Source of the DNA: a virus
DNA length: 62,907 nt
IMG/VR virus record: IMGVR_UViG_3300044638_001368
Span: 1 to 62,907 of that record
Reading direction: 5' to 3' (one strand)
Shown: piece after piece, positions 37,138 through 44,551 of the stretch
Position numbering within the stretch: the stretch's first letter is position 1
Layout: every line of letters starts with the position of its first letter
Notes under the pieces: model-generated
Databases searched by the model: none
What the model was told of the DNA's origin: nothing
Seen by the model: only the letters and a program-made list of their open reading frames with translations
Position numbers and translations under genes: made by a program

Positions 37138-37316
37138 TGAACATTAAAAGCGGACTGAAGTTTCTAGCTACTATGTGGGGGGGAGTGGCCGCCGTGTTTC
37201 TTGTGGGTTGGGCGGTGGTCCAGTTGGGCATTCTGCTCGCAGGTTTCGTGGGGGCTATGGCGGCGGGGGTTATTGTTCTCTCGGTGCTTATATTTTTGCT
37301 CGGGGCTTTGGTATGA
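37137..37316 (+). CDS. Small two-helix membrane protein
   Basis: 59 residues, two long hydrophobic helices rich in Gly/Ala/Val (about 14-35 and 37-58), ATG overlapping the polymerase stop (TGATG) and ending in an ATGA overlap with the next gene. Holin-like size but it sits in the early arm; function unknown. Confidence 0.65.
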   Translation: MNIKSGLKFLATMWGGVAAVFLVGWAVVQLGILLAGFVGAMAAGVIVLSVLIFLLGALV

Positions 37317-37564
37317 CCGACATGATCGAACGGGTAGCGAAGGCTATTGATGCGGATAGGCGTGGTTGGGCATTGGTGCCGCCCGAAGGCGCGACTGATG
37401 AAAACCGTTGGAAGACCTACACACCTATAGCCCGCGCCGCCATTGCCGCCATGCGGGAGCCTAGTGGGGAGATGTTAACAGCAGCAGACCTGCGGGACGG
37501 CATATGCACATCATACGACGAACTGTGGAAGACCATGATCGACGCCGCGCTGGAGGATGAATGA
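37313..37564 (+). CDS. Small early protein
   Basis: 83 residues starting at an ATGA overlap; a longer frame from 37,175 is only a shadow of the membrane-protein gene. MIERVAKAIDADRRGWALVPPEGATDENRWKTYTPIARAAIAAMR is a pattern of small phage proteins annotated as hypothetical. Overlaps the next gene by 4 bp. Confidence 0.65.
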   Translation: MTDMIERVAKAIDADRRGWALVPPEGATDENRWKTYTPIARAAIAAMREPSGEMLTAADLRDGICTSYDELWKTMIDAALEDE

Positions 37565-38190
37565 GCTACCTAATAACCAACCTACCCGCCCAGCACGTTT
37601 GGGTCCGCAAAGAATACCTGCGCGACCTAGAGGACGGGCATGGCGAGTTTGTCAAAGGGGTTTGGGTCTGCGCCAAGAGCATACCCGGACGGGCTTTGTA
37701 TTTTGAGACGTACCTGCCGCATTACGGAGCTATGTTCGACAAGCTGCCGCTGTCTGCCTTCGTGGCAGAACCGAAAACGCCTGACCCAGATTTGCCGCTG
37801 ACCGACCTGCAATTCTGGAACTGCATGGATTATGGGGTAGTGTCTGTAATCAAACAGTTTACCGCCTCGATGTCATACGAGGCTAGGCTGAAGTCTGGCG
37901 GGTCTATGCGCGGCACCTACGTCTGCACACTGGACAACTACCACCCCGCGCCGGATACCATTGACTACTCGACCAGCGAGACGCCCAGCGAACACAAAAG
38001 CAATAACATCGTTGAACTGGAGAATGGGCAATACTGCGCCTACCCGAACAATAGGCTGCGGATCATAGACACATCGCTATCACCCAAGACGTTACTGGTG
38101 CCTGATTTTAAATGCTCGACCCAGTTCTTTGCGGTGGAAAATGAAACCGATGCAAAGACATACGGGGACAGCGATGCGTATCATTATTAA
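37561..38190 (+). CDS. Conserved-looking early protein, function unknown
   Basis: 209 residues. AQHVWVRKEYLRDLEDGHGEFVKGVWVCAKSIPGRALYFETYLPHYGAMFDKLPLSAFV, and a C-terminal YCAYPNNRLRIIDTSLSP and VPDFKCSTQFFAVENE. Likely an all-beta globular protein. I recall related proteins in phages, no role known. Confidence 0.65.
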   Translation: MSYLITNLPAQHVWVRKEYLRDLEDGHGEFVKGVWVCAKSIPGRALYFETYLPHYGAMFDKLPLSAFVAEPKTPDPDLPLTDLQFWNCMDYGVVSVIKQFTASMSYEARLKSGGSMRGTYVCTLDNYHPAPDTIDYSTSETPSEHKSNNIVELENGQYCAYPNNRLRIIDTSLSPKTLLVPDFKCSTQFFAVENETDAKTYGDSDAYHY

Positions 38191-38202
38191 AGGAACCAAC
38201 AC

Positions 38203-38469
38203 ATGAACACTGAAGAACTACACCCCGCTATCGAACTACTTATCGCCCGTATGCAGAGCAACCCTGAGGAGTTTATCAGGGGTGAATGGGACATGGAGGA
38301 GAAGAATTGTATAGCCCATGCGAACGAGGAGGAACTTACCGCGCTAAAGACCACCCGCCGTAATATAACACTCGATGGGATACACAAACAGATAATGAAG
38401 CACCTACTTAATCCAGAGCAGACGGATTTGTTTACAGGAATGACGAACCAGAAAGCCCCTAAACCATGA
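38203..38469 (+). CDS. Small early protein
   Basis: 88 residues, acidic and helical (IELLIARMQSNPEEFIRGEWDMEEKNCIAHANEEEL). Good AAGGAAC site; stop overlaps the methyltransferase start. Function unknown. Confidence 0.6.
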   Translation: MNTEELHPAIELLIARMQSNPEEFIRGEWDMEEKNCIAHANEEELTALKTTRRNITLDGIHKQIMKHLLNPEQTDLFTGMTNQKAPKP

Positions 38470-39056
38470 CCGACTTCAAGTTCACCCAAGACTGGTTCCA
38501 CTGGTCACCCGCTATATGGGAACAACTGGTCCCTTCTCTACCGGGACGTAAACGCTTATTGGAACTGGGCGCGTTCGAAGGGCGTAGCACTGCATGGATC
38601 GTGGAGAACATGCTCGAAGACGACGGCACACTTATCTCTGTTGATACGTGGGGAGGTGCAGAGGAGCACCTTATAATGGGACTGGCGATGTCAGACGCCG
38701 AAGATAACTACGACCACAACCTGCGCCTGTTAGGTGAGCAGTACCCTGAACGGGCGGTGCTCAAGTTCAAGATGACTTCCTACGAAGCGATTACCAAGCT
38801 GGCCGGTGGGCCGCAGTTTGACTTCATCTATGTAGATGCTTCGCATACCGCGCCTGACGTGCTTACCGATGCTTGCGTAGCTTGGCCGATGCTCAAGGAC
38901 AACGGCGTCATGGTATTCGATGACTACCTGTGGGGCGACAACCGCGACGTGCTGCACAGACCCAAGCTGGCTGTTGATGCCTTTACCAACATATTCGCGG
39001 AGCAACTGAAGCCCGTGCACATGGGTTACCAGTACATAGTAAGGAAAGAAAAGTGA
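38466..39056 (+). CDS. SAM-dependent methyltransferase (Methyltransf_24-like)
   Basis: 196 residues, class I methyltransferase: motif I LLELGAFEGRST (31-42), SVDTWGG after the second strand, FDFIYVDASHTAPDVLTDACVAWPMLKDNGVMVFDDYLWGD for motifs IV-VI. No DNA-methylase DPPY/NPPY motif, so it is not a typical DNA methylase; this family usually acts on sugars or small molecules. It is two genes before a glycosyltransferase, which suggests they decorate the same product. Confidence 0.8.
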   Translation: MTDFKFTQDWFHWSPAIWEQLVPSLPGRKRLLELGAFEGRSTAWIVENMLEDDGTLISVDTWGGAEEHLIMGLAMSDAEDNYDHNLRLLGEQYPERAVLKFKMTSYEAITKLAGGPQFDFIYVDASHTAPDVLTDACVAWPMLKDNGVMVFDDYLWGDNRDVLHRPKLAVDAFTNIFAEQLKPVHMGYQYIVRKEK

Positions 39057-39487
39057 CCACAACGAGCCCTCGTCCTTTCTACCAAACCGGACAAGACATA
39101 CTCAACGCGCAGGTAGCGGTGGACAAGCTGTGCAAACATATTAAGTGCGAAGCAGTTAGGCTTCCTCTCGACGCTCATGCGGACTTCATGTTGGCGCGTA
39201 ATAAGCGGGGTAGGGCGATTGTCCGCGTAAAGACGCGCAATAACAAACGTAAAGCGTACAGCACCTACATGCTCAGTCTGGATAAATATACTTCGCTGGG
39301 TGAGTGGGCCGGTAAAGGCTTTACTCCCATCCTGCTAGTTCAGTGGTCGGATTTTCTAGGGTGCGTGACCCTGCCTGTTGAACACACGGTGTCTACGGGC
39401 GGCAGGTATGATCGCGGTGATCCGAAAGACGTAGAGACTGTAGTTTTAATAAACGTAGATAAATTTGAAAACGTGGAAAAAATATAA
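39053..39487 (+). CDS. Possible PD-(D/E)XK-fold nuclease-like protein
   Basis: 144 residues: LDAHADFMLARNKRGRAIVRVKTRNNKRKAYSTYMLSLDKYTSL and TPILLVQWSD follow the strand order of small restriction-fold proteins (D-x(n)-V/E-x-K). The usual Glu before x-K is a Val here (VRVK), so activity is doubtful. Overlaps the methyltransferase by 4 bp and abuts the glycosyltransferase. Confidence 0.5.
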   Translation: MTTTSPRPFYQTGQDILNAQVAVDKLCKHIKCEAVRLPLDAHADFMLARNKRGRAIVRVKTRNNKRKAYSTYMLSLDKYTSLGEWAGKGFTPILLVQWSDFLGCVTLPVEHTVSTGGRYDRGDPKDVETVVLINVDKFENVEKI

Positions 39488-40269
39488 TGACCGACGAAAT
39501 CAAAGTAGCCGTCAAAGACCCCGAGAAGAAGCCTAGCATTATGATCGCCACGCCGATGTACGGCGGTATGTGTACTGGGCACTACGTAAGCGGCCTACTC
39601 GCCGCCGTGTCCAAGCTGCGTGACATGGGTGTGCAGGTGTTCTGGGCGCAGCTGATGAACGAAAGCCTGATTACCCGGGCGCGTAACGACCTGACCAATG
39701 CGTTTCTGGAGCGCGGCCACGACTACCTTATGTTTATCGACGCAGACGTTGGTTTTACCGCCGAGGCTGTACTTACTCTACTTGCCGCTGACAGGGACGT
39801 TGCCTGCGGTATCTACCCCAAGAAGGAAGTGGACTGGGCGCGGATAGAAAAGGCCGCGAAGGATGGCAAAGAAGGCTTGCACGACTACGCTGGGTCTTTC
39901 GTGTTCAACATGATCGGCACAGGCCACGCAGAGACTGACCCTGAAGGCATGATCGAAGTGCGCCACGCCGGTACTGGCTTCATGCTAATCAAGCGGGGGG
40001 TATTCGAACACCTGAAGCCCCACGTGCCTACGTACCGCGTAGCATCCTTCAAGGACGAGAACGGTGAGTACGCCAAGCCGCTGATCCATGAGTACTTCGC
40101 TACCAGTATCGACGCTGGCGGCGCTCTGCTGTCTGAGGACTACCACTTCTGCGAACTGTTCAGGAAGCACGGCGGCAAGATTTACGCCAACCCGTTCCTC
40201 CGGTTGCAGCACGTGGGTACGTACGTGTACGGCGGGGACATCGTGAAGTCGGGAGGCAACCTGAAATGA
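39487..40269 (+). CDS. GT-A-like glycosyltransferase (early arm)
   Basis: 260 residues. PSIMIATPMYGGMCTGHYVSGLLAAVSKL, LITRARNDLTNAFLERG, DxD at Asp85-Ala-Asp87 (LMFIDADVGF), an HAGTGFMLIKRGVFEHL acceptor loop and LLSEDYHFCELFRKHGGKIYANPFLRLQHVG. Same architecture as the late-arm enzyme at 14334-15074. Together with the methyltransferase at 38,466 this suggests early modification of a host or phage glycan, or of DNA. Substrate unknown. Confidence 0.8.
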   Translation: MTDEIKVAVKDPEKKPSIMIATPMYGGMCTGHYVSGLLAAVSKLRDMGVQVFWAQLMNESLITRARNDLTNAFLERGHDYLMFIDADVGFTAEAVLTLLAADRDVACGIYPKKEVDWARIEKAAKDGKEGLHDYAGSFVFNMIGTGHAETDPEGMIEVRHAGTGFMLIKRGVFEHLKPHVPTYRVASFKDENGEYAKPLIHEYFATSIDAGGALLSEDYHFCELFRKHGGKIYANPFLRLQHVGTYVYGGDIVKSGGNLK

Positions 40270-40754
40270 CCCCGTTCTGGACCCCGGCGAAGATCGCCCT
40301 GCTTGAACGGTATTGGGCCGAAGGGCGAACCGCGCAGCGTATTGGCGACAAGCTTGGAGCGACTAGGAACGCAGTTATTGGTAAGGCCCACAGGCTGAAG
40401 CTAACGCCCCGGGGGGAACCAGCGCGGGCACCGGTTAAGCAGAAGATACAAAAGGTTAAGGCTGTTCGACCTGCTGCGGAACCGAAGCTAAAGGGTTCAC
40501 GCAAAACCACGACGAGGTCTAAGCCAGTGCCGCCTAGACCTATTGTGCACGAGACTGTCCCTATGGGTGATGTGTGCACCGCCACTATGGCGCTTAAGGC
40601 TAACGACTGCCGATGGCCTTTGGGTGATCCCTACACGGATAGGTTTATGTACTGTGACAAGAAGAAAACAGAGAAGTACCCGTACTGCGAAGAGCACTGC
40701 CGTATGGCGTACAACGAGGCTGGTTCGCTAAAGTACCGGGGGAAGGTGAAATGA
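40266..40754 (+). CDS. gcrA: GcrA-like cell-cycle regulator
   Basis: 162 residues. N-terminal helix-turn-helix WTPAKIALLERYWAEGRTAQRIGDKLGATRNAVIGKAHRL is almost textbook GcrA; a basic Lys/Pro linker (50-95); and a C-terminal block with C115RWPLGDP and FMYCDKKK...YPYCEEHCRMAY, the GcrA zinc/C-terminal domain that contacts RNA polymerase. GcrA is specific to alphaproteobacteria, where it activates promoters carrying methylated GANTC sites with sigma-70. A phage copy could divert S-phase gene expression or activate its own late genes. Overlaps both neighbours by 4 bp. Confidence 0.9.
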   Translation: MTPFWTPAKIALLERYWAEGRTAQRIGDKLGATRNAVIGKAHRLKLTPRGEPARAPVKQKIQKVKAVRPAAEPKLKGSRKTTTRSKPVPPRPIVHETVPMGDVCTATMALKANDCRWPLGDPYTDRFMYCDKKKTEKYPYCEEHCRMAYNEAGSLKYRGKVK

Positions 40755-41032
40755 CAATCGGATCGGACATGCTGCTCAAAGCTAGCCAAGTCATCAAGGA
40801 ACGGGGGCTGACGTATGGCCCCATGAGCCAGAACATGGACAGGATTGCGGCCCTTTGGGCCGTTTGTCTCGGGATGCCTATCACCCCGGTACAGGTTGCG
40901 TGCTGTATGGTAGCCGTTAAACTGGCTAGACTTGTTCAAACACCGGGTCACGAGGATTCAGCAGTTGATATCGCGGGCTACGCTGCGGTGATACGCGAAT
41001 GTCAGGAGGATAGTGATGTTAGAAACAGCTAG
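40751..41032 (+). CDS. Small DUF6378-like protein
   Basis: 93 residues: LLKASQVIKERGLTYGPMSQNMDRIAALWAVCLGMPITPVQVACCMVAVKLARLVQTPGHEDSAVDIAGYAAV matches the short DUF6378 family common in phages (related in layout to MazG-like nucleotide hydrolases, without the full acid set). Likely nucleotide-related, unproven. Confidence 0.75.
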   Translation: MTIGSDMLLKASQVIKERGLTYGPMSQNMDRIAALWAVCLGMPITPVQVACCMVAVKLARLVQTPGHEDSAVDIAGYAAVIRECQEDSDVRNS

Positions 41033-41204
41033 GGACGTACTAAGCAACCTGCGGAGTATGGCGGGTTCGGATACACAATATGTGGAAAACGTATGGGCTC
41101 TGCGGTATCCTGATCCCTCACCTAAAGCATCTCACGGTTGGCCTTACCACCCCGCCGGGGAACGAATTGAAACACCAAGCAAAGTAAGAGCAATACGCCC
41201 ATGA
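41016..41204 (+). CDS. Small early protein
   Basis: 62 residues from the ATG at 41,016, five bases after AGGAGGA; a GTG at 41,013 is too close to the ribosome site. TQYVENVWALRYPDPSPKASHGWPYHPAGERIE. Overlaps both neighbours. Function unknown. Confidence 0.6.
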   Translation: MLETARDVLSNLRSMAGSDTQYVENVWALRYPDPSPKASHGWPYHPAGERIETPSKVRAIRP

Positions 41205-41467
41205 ACTACTTGAAAGACCTGAGAGAGCGGAGATACAAAAAGGCGAGCAGAGATCGTGACGTAAAGGATACGCAGTCCATGCAGGACTGGGCTCGCCGCC
41301 TAGACGAAGAGCGCTATATAGCACACCATAAGGACAGCATTGAACTCATGCAGTACAGCGCACAGCGTGGGATGTCCCGGTCTTCTATGGTCCGTATATG
41401 GGGAACCCGGCTCGTGGATGCTGTTTTAGGGTACAGACAAGATGAACAAAAACCCAAGACAGCGTGA
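41201..41467 (+). CDS. Small charged early protein
   Basis: 88 residues, very charged helix (MNYLKDLRERRYKKASRDRD) followed by MQDWARRLDEERYIAHHKDSIELMQYSAQRGMS; possibly a DNA- or protein-binding helix pair. Overlaps the next gene by 26 bp. Confidence 0.6.
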   Translation: MNYLKDLRERRYKKASRDRDVKDTQSMQDWARRLDEERYIAHHKDSIELMQYSAQRGMSRSSMVRIWGTRLVDAVLGYRQDEQKPKTA

Positions 41468-41576
41468 CGAGCTTGGGCAACCGCTAGGTATTAGTGGCTG
41501 CTTGATATTGATATTATTCGGTTCCGGCTTCTGGGCCGCGATTATTATTGTTGGGAATTGGTTGTTAGACACATGA
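41442..41576 (+). CDS. 44-residue membrane protein
   Basis: 44 residues: basic start (MNKNPRQRDELGQPLGI), then one hydrophobic helix (about 19-42). Stop forms an ATGA overlap with the nuclease gene, supporting real expression. Function unknown. Confidence 0.5.
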   Translation: MNKNPRQRDELGQPLGISGCLILILFGSGFWAAIIIVGNWLLDT

Positions 41577-42241
41577 TTACGTGGTCCTACAGTAGCATCA
41601 AGACCTTCGACCAGTGCCCGAAGAAGTACTACCACCTTAAGGTAGCCAAGGACGTTAAGGACTCGGGCAGCGATGCCACGGTCTACGGACAGGAAGTACA
41701 TAAGGCCGCTGAAGACTATATCAAGTTTGGTACGCCGATCCCTGCCAAGTTCAAGTTCATTGAACCTACTGTAGCTTCCCTTAACAACATCCCCGGCGAA
41801 AAGCACACGGAGATTAGGTTGGGTATCAAGAAGACAGACGCTGGCTACGAGCCCTGCGGGTTCTTCGACAAGGACGTGTGGTGGCGCGGCATTGCCGACC
41901 TGCTTATCGTAGACCGTGGTAGAGGGTGGCTGGTGGACTACAAGACCAGCAAGAGCGCCAAGTACGCAGACACTATGCAGTTGGACTTGCTAGCGGGCGC
42001 TGCGTTCCTGCACTTCCCGCAGCTTAAGCGTATTAAGTCGGCGCTGGCGTATGTAGTCTGCGAAGCGTTTCCCAAGAAGACCCACGATGCCGCGAAGCGC
42101 GATGCTTATATTGAAGTCTTTAGCGATGAACTGGAGCGCCTAGCTGGTGCCCATGAGTCGGGGGTTTGGAACGCCAAGACCGGGCCGTTATGCGGCTGGT
42201 GCCCCGTAACTAGTTGTGAACATTATAATAGGAGACGTTGA
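41573..42241 (+). CDS. Cas4/RecB-like PD-(D/E)XK exonuclease
   Basis: 222 residues. Cys15 in FDQCPKKYYHLKV at the start, GQEVHKAAEDYI helix, catalytic GIADLLIVDRGRGWLVDYKTSKS (Asp and D-x-K) and C-terminal CGWCPVTSC cysteines. One N-terminal and three C-terminal cysteines are the 4Fe-4S clamp of Cas4/AddB-type nucleases. It probably makes single-stranded ends for recombination or replication with the SNF2-like helicase two genes on. Start at the ATGA overlap. Confidence 0.85.
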   Translation: MITWSYSSIKTFDQCPKKYYHLKVAKDVKDSGSDATVYGQEVHKAAEDYIKFGTPIPAKFKFIEPTVASLNNIPGEKHTEIRLGIKKTDAGYEPCGFFDKDVWWRGIADLLIVDRGRGWLVDYKTSKSAKYADTMQLDLLAGAAFLHFPQLKRIKSALAYVVCEAFPKKTHDAAKRDAYIEVFSDELERLAGAHESGVWNAKTGPLCGWCPVTSCEHYNRRR

Positions 42242-42531
42242 TGCCATACGTAAACAAACCCCGTCCGTACAAGAAAGAATACGAACAGTACGACGGCACC
42301 GAAAAAGTTAAGAAAAAACGGGCTGTCCGTAACGCCGCCCGCCGTGAGATGATGAAGAAGGGCAAAGTGCACAAAGGTGACGGTAAGGACATTGACCACG
42401 CCAAGCCGCTGTCCAAGGGCGGCACCAACGCGACCAGTAACCTGCGGGTCAAGAGCGCCAGCGCCAACCGTTCGTTCAGCCGCAACTCAGACCACACTGT
42501 GAAGACTAACAAGCCTAAGAGGAAGAAGTAA
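42241..42531 (+). CDS. Small HNH-like protein
   Basis: 96 residues, very basic. KDIDHAKPLSKGGTNATSNLRVKSASANRSF is a reduced HNH motif (D-H...S-x-G-G-x-N...N-L-R...N-R) known in phages. Flanks are Lys/Arg-rich. Might nick DNA, or be a structural derivative of HNH. Confidence 0.65.
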   Translation: MPYVNKPRPYKKEYEQYDGTEKVKKKRAVRNAARREMMKKGKVHKGDGKDIDHAKPLSKGGTNATSNLRVKSASANRSFSRNSDHTVKTNKPKRKK

Positions 42532-42701
42532 TGAACTCGGTTGGAATACCAAGACTAGTAGCAAGTCTCGAAACAGGCGAGGGCGATGTTAGGTTTCCTA
42601 AAGATTGGGAAAATTGGTCTTCGCTTCTACGGGCTGACCTACTTAAAGACTGGATTGGCGTGCTAACCAACGAATACGAAAAGTCGTTCCCGCTCAAATG
42701 A
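42531..42701 (+). CDS. 56-residue protein between HNH-like and helicase genes
   Basis: 56 residues starting MNSVGIPRLVASLETGEGDV and containing two WENW/DWIG aromatic segments. ATG directly follows the HNH-like stop, and its TGA overlaps the helicase ATG. Function unknown. Confidence 0.55.
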   Translation: MNSVGIPRLVASLETGEGDVRFPKDWENWSSLLRADLLKDWIGVLTNEYEKSFPLK

Positions 42702-44080
42702 CCATCCTAACTGACTACGACTGGCCGGGTAAGTTCAGACCGTTTGCCCACCAGAAGGAAACTGCTGACTTCTTGACCCGCCGCCGCAAGGCGTTTTGCT
42801 TCAACGAGCAGGGTACGGGTAAGACTGCGTCCGTTATCTGGGCCGCTGACCATCTGATGAAACAGGGCAAGGTGAACCGTGTGCTGGTGATCTGCCCCCT
42901 GTCCATCATGAAGTCGGCGTGGCAGCAGGACCTGTTCAAGTTCGCCATGCACCGCAGTTGTTCGGTAGCCCACGGGGATGCCAAGCAGCGCAAGAAGATC
43001 ATCGCAGCTGGCTCTGAGTTCGTCGTCATTAACTTCGACGGGCTTGCCGTGGTCAAGGACGAGATCATCAAGGGTGGTTTCGACCTGATCGTGGTGGACG
43101 AAGCCAACGCCTACAAGAACCCTATGACCACCCGCTGGAAGGTGCTGCGCGACGTAGCCGCCGCAGCTAAGGGGTTATGGATGCTTACTGGTACGCCAGC
43201 AGCGCAGTCTCCACTGGATGCCTACGGCCTAGCCAAACTGGTTAACCCAGACAATACGCCCAAGTACTACGGCGCTTTCCGCGACCAAGTTATGTACAAG
43301 GTCACCCAGTTCAAGTGGGTAGCCAAGCCGGGATCACAAGATACGGTGCATCAGGTACTCCAGCCCGCTATCCGGTTCGAACGCAGTCAGTGCCTAGACC
43401 TGCCGCCCGTCACCCACGTAGAGCGCGAAGCGCCGCTTACCCCGCAGCAAGTCAAGTACTACAGCCTGCTTAAGGAGAAGATGACTATGCAGGCGGGTGG
43501 AGAGTCCATTACCGCTGTTAACGCAGCCACTAACATTAACAAACTACTCCAGATCAGCGGGGGTGCGGTCTATACGGATACTGGCGAAGTCGTTGAGTTC
43601 GACGTTAGCAACCGCCTGAATGCTGTTCTTGAAGTGATCGAGGAGTCCAGCCACAAGGTGTTGGTGTTCGTACCCTTCACACACACTATAGAGCTGCTCA
43701 AGGCTACGCTCGACAAGCACGGTATCAGCAACGACATTATCAACGGCAAGGTCTCGGTAAACAAGCGTAGTGATATAGTTACGCGGTTCCAGAACAACCC
43801 AGACCCCTACGTGCTCATCATCCAGCCACAGGCTGCATCCCACGGATTGACGTTAACGGCAGCGAACACCATCATCTGGTATGCCCCGGTGACTTCCGTT
43901 GAGACTTACTTGCAGGCAAACGCCCGCATCAACCGTCCGGGCCAACACAACCCAATGACTATTGTGCACATCAAGGGTAGTGAGATAGAAGACAAGCTGT
44001 ACCGGATGCTCCGGGCCAACATCAACAACCATGAAAAGATAATTGACTTGTACCACCAAGAACTCTCCGGTACCGCTTGA
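42698..44080 (+). CDS. SNF2-like superfamily 2 helicase
   Basis: 460 residues. RPFAHQKETADFL Q-region, Walker A NEQGTGKT (36-43), motif II VVDEANAYKNP (DEAN variant of DEAH, about 129-139), motif III LTGTPAAQSPLDAYGL, C-terminal domain with VFVPFTHTIELL, IIQPQAASHGLTLTAANTIIWY and motif VI QANARINRPGQ. Phage SNF2-like helicases remodel replication or recombination intermediates. It follows nucleases in the same operon. Confidence 0.85.
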   Translation: MTILTDYDWPGKFRPFAHQKETADFLTRRRKAFCFNEQGTGKTASVIWAADHLMKQGKVNRVLVICPLSIMKSAWQQDLFKFAMHRSCSVAHGDAKQRKKIIAAGSEFVVINFDGLAVVKDEIIKGGFDLIVVDEANAYKNPMTTRWKVLRDVAAAAKGLWMLTGTPAAQSPLDAYGLAKLVNPDNTPKYYGAFRDQVMYKVTQFKWVAKPGSQDTVHQVLQPAIRFERSQCLDLPPVTHVEREAPLTPQQVKYYSLLKEKMTMQAGGESITAVNAATNINKLLQISGGAVYTDTGEVVEFDVSNRLNAVLEVIEESSHKVLVFVPFTHTIELLKATLDKHGISNDIINGKVSVNKRSDIVTRFQNNPDPYVLIIQPQAASHGLTLTAANTIIWYAPVTSVETYLQANARINRPGQHNPMTIVHIKGSEIEDKLYRMLRANINNHEKIIDLYHQELSGTA

Positions 44081-44104
44081 CTTTGTCAAATACAGGCGTA
44101 GATT
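44077..44104 (+). promoter_or_regulatory. Sigma-70-like promoter for the SSB/primase genes
   Basis: TTGACT, 16-bp spacer, TAGATT, overlapping the helicase stop. The -35 lies in a TTGAC-TTT-GTCAA inverted repeat, which may be an operator. Confidence 0.6.
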
Positions 44105-44125
44105 GTCGGGCCACAAGGAGCAACC

Positions 44126-44542
44126 ATGACAGACACCATTGAGAAACCCCAGACCATCGAAGAGATGGTTGATATCTACATCAAAATCCGTAACCGGATC
44201 GAAGAGACTGAGGAGCGCCACAAGTCGGAGCTCGAAAAGATCAAGGAAGAATACGACATCGTCAGCCAGCACCTGCTGGGTATCTGCAACGAACAGAACT
44301 TGGATAGCATCAAGACCCCGGCGGGCACTGTCTCCCGTACTGTCTCTACCCGCTACTGGGCCAGTGACTGGGAACAGATGTACTCCTTCATCAAGGACCA
44401 TGACGCCCCGCAGCTGTTAGAGCGCCGTATCCACAATGGGAACATGAAGCAGTTCCTAGAAGAGAACCCTGACACACTGCCTATTGGACTTCAGGCAGAC
44501 AGTCGGTACACAATCAGAGTCCGCAAACCTACGGCTAAGTAA
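44126..44542 (+). CDS. Coiled-coil replication-module protein
   Basis: 138 residues. N-terminal coiled coil (IEEMVDIYIKIRNRIEETEERHKSELEKIKEEY), then YWASDWEQMYSFIKDHDAPQLLERRIHNGNMKQFLEENPD, a compact domain seen in small phage DNA-metabolism proteins. Probably a partner of the SSB-like protein downstream. Good AAGGAGCAACC site. Confidence 0.65.
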   Translation: MTDTIEKPQTIEEMVDIYIKIRNRIEETEERHKSELEKIKEEYDIVSQHLLGICNEQNLDSIKTPAGTVSRTVSTRYWASDWEQMYSFIKDHDAPQLLERRIHNGNMKQFLEENPDTLPIGLQADSRYTIRVRKPTAK

Positions 44543-44551
44543 GGAACTACT

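Noticed and set aside
37175-37312. Extended start of the 37313 gene at an upstream GTG
   Set aside because: The added part overlaps the membrane-protein gene in another frame and is Gly/Arg-rich shadow; the ATGA overlap supports 37313.
38466-39056. DNA methyltransferase
   Set aside because: No DPPY/NPPY or PCQ motif; it fits small-molecule or sugar methyltransferases.
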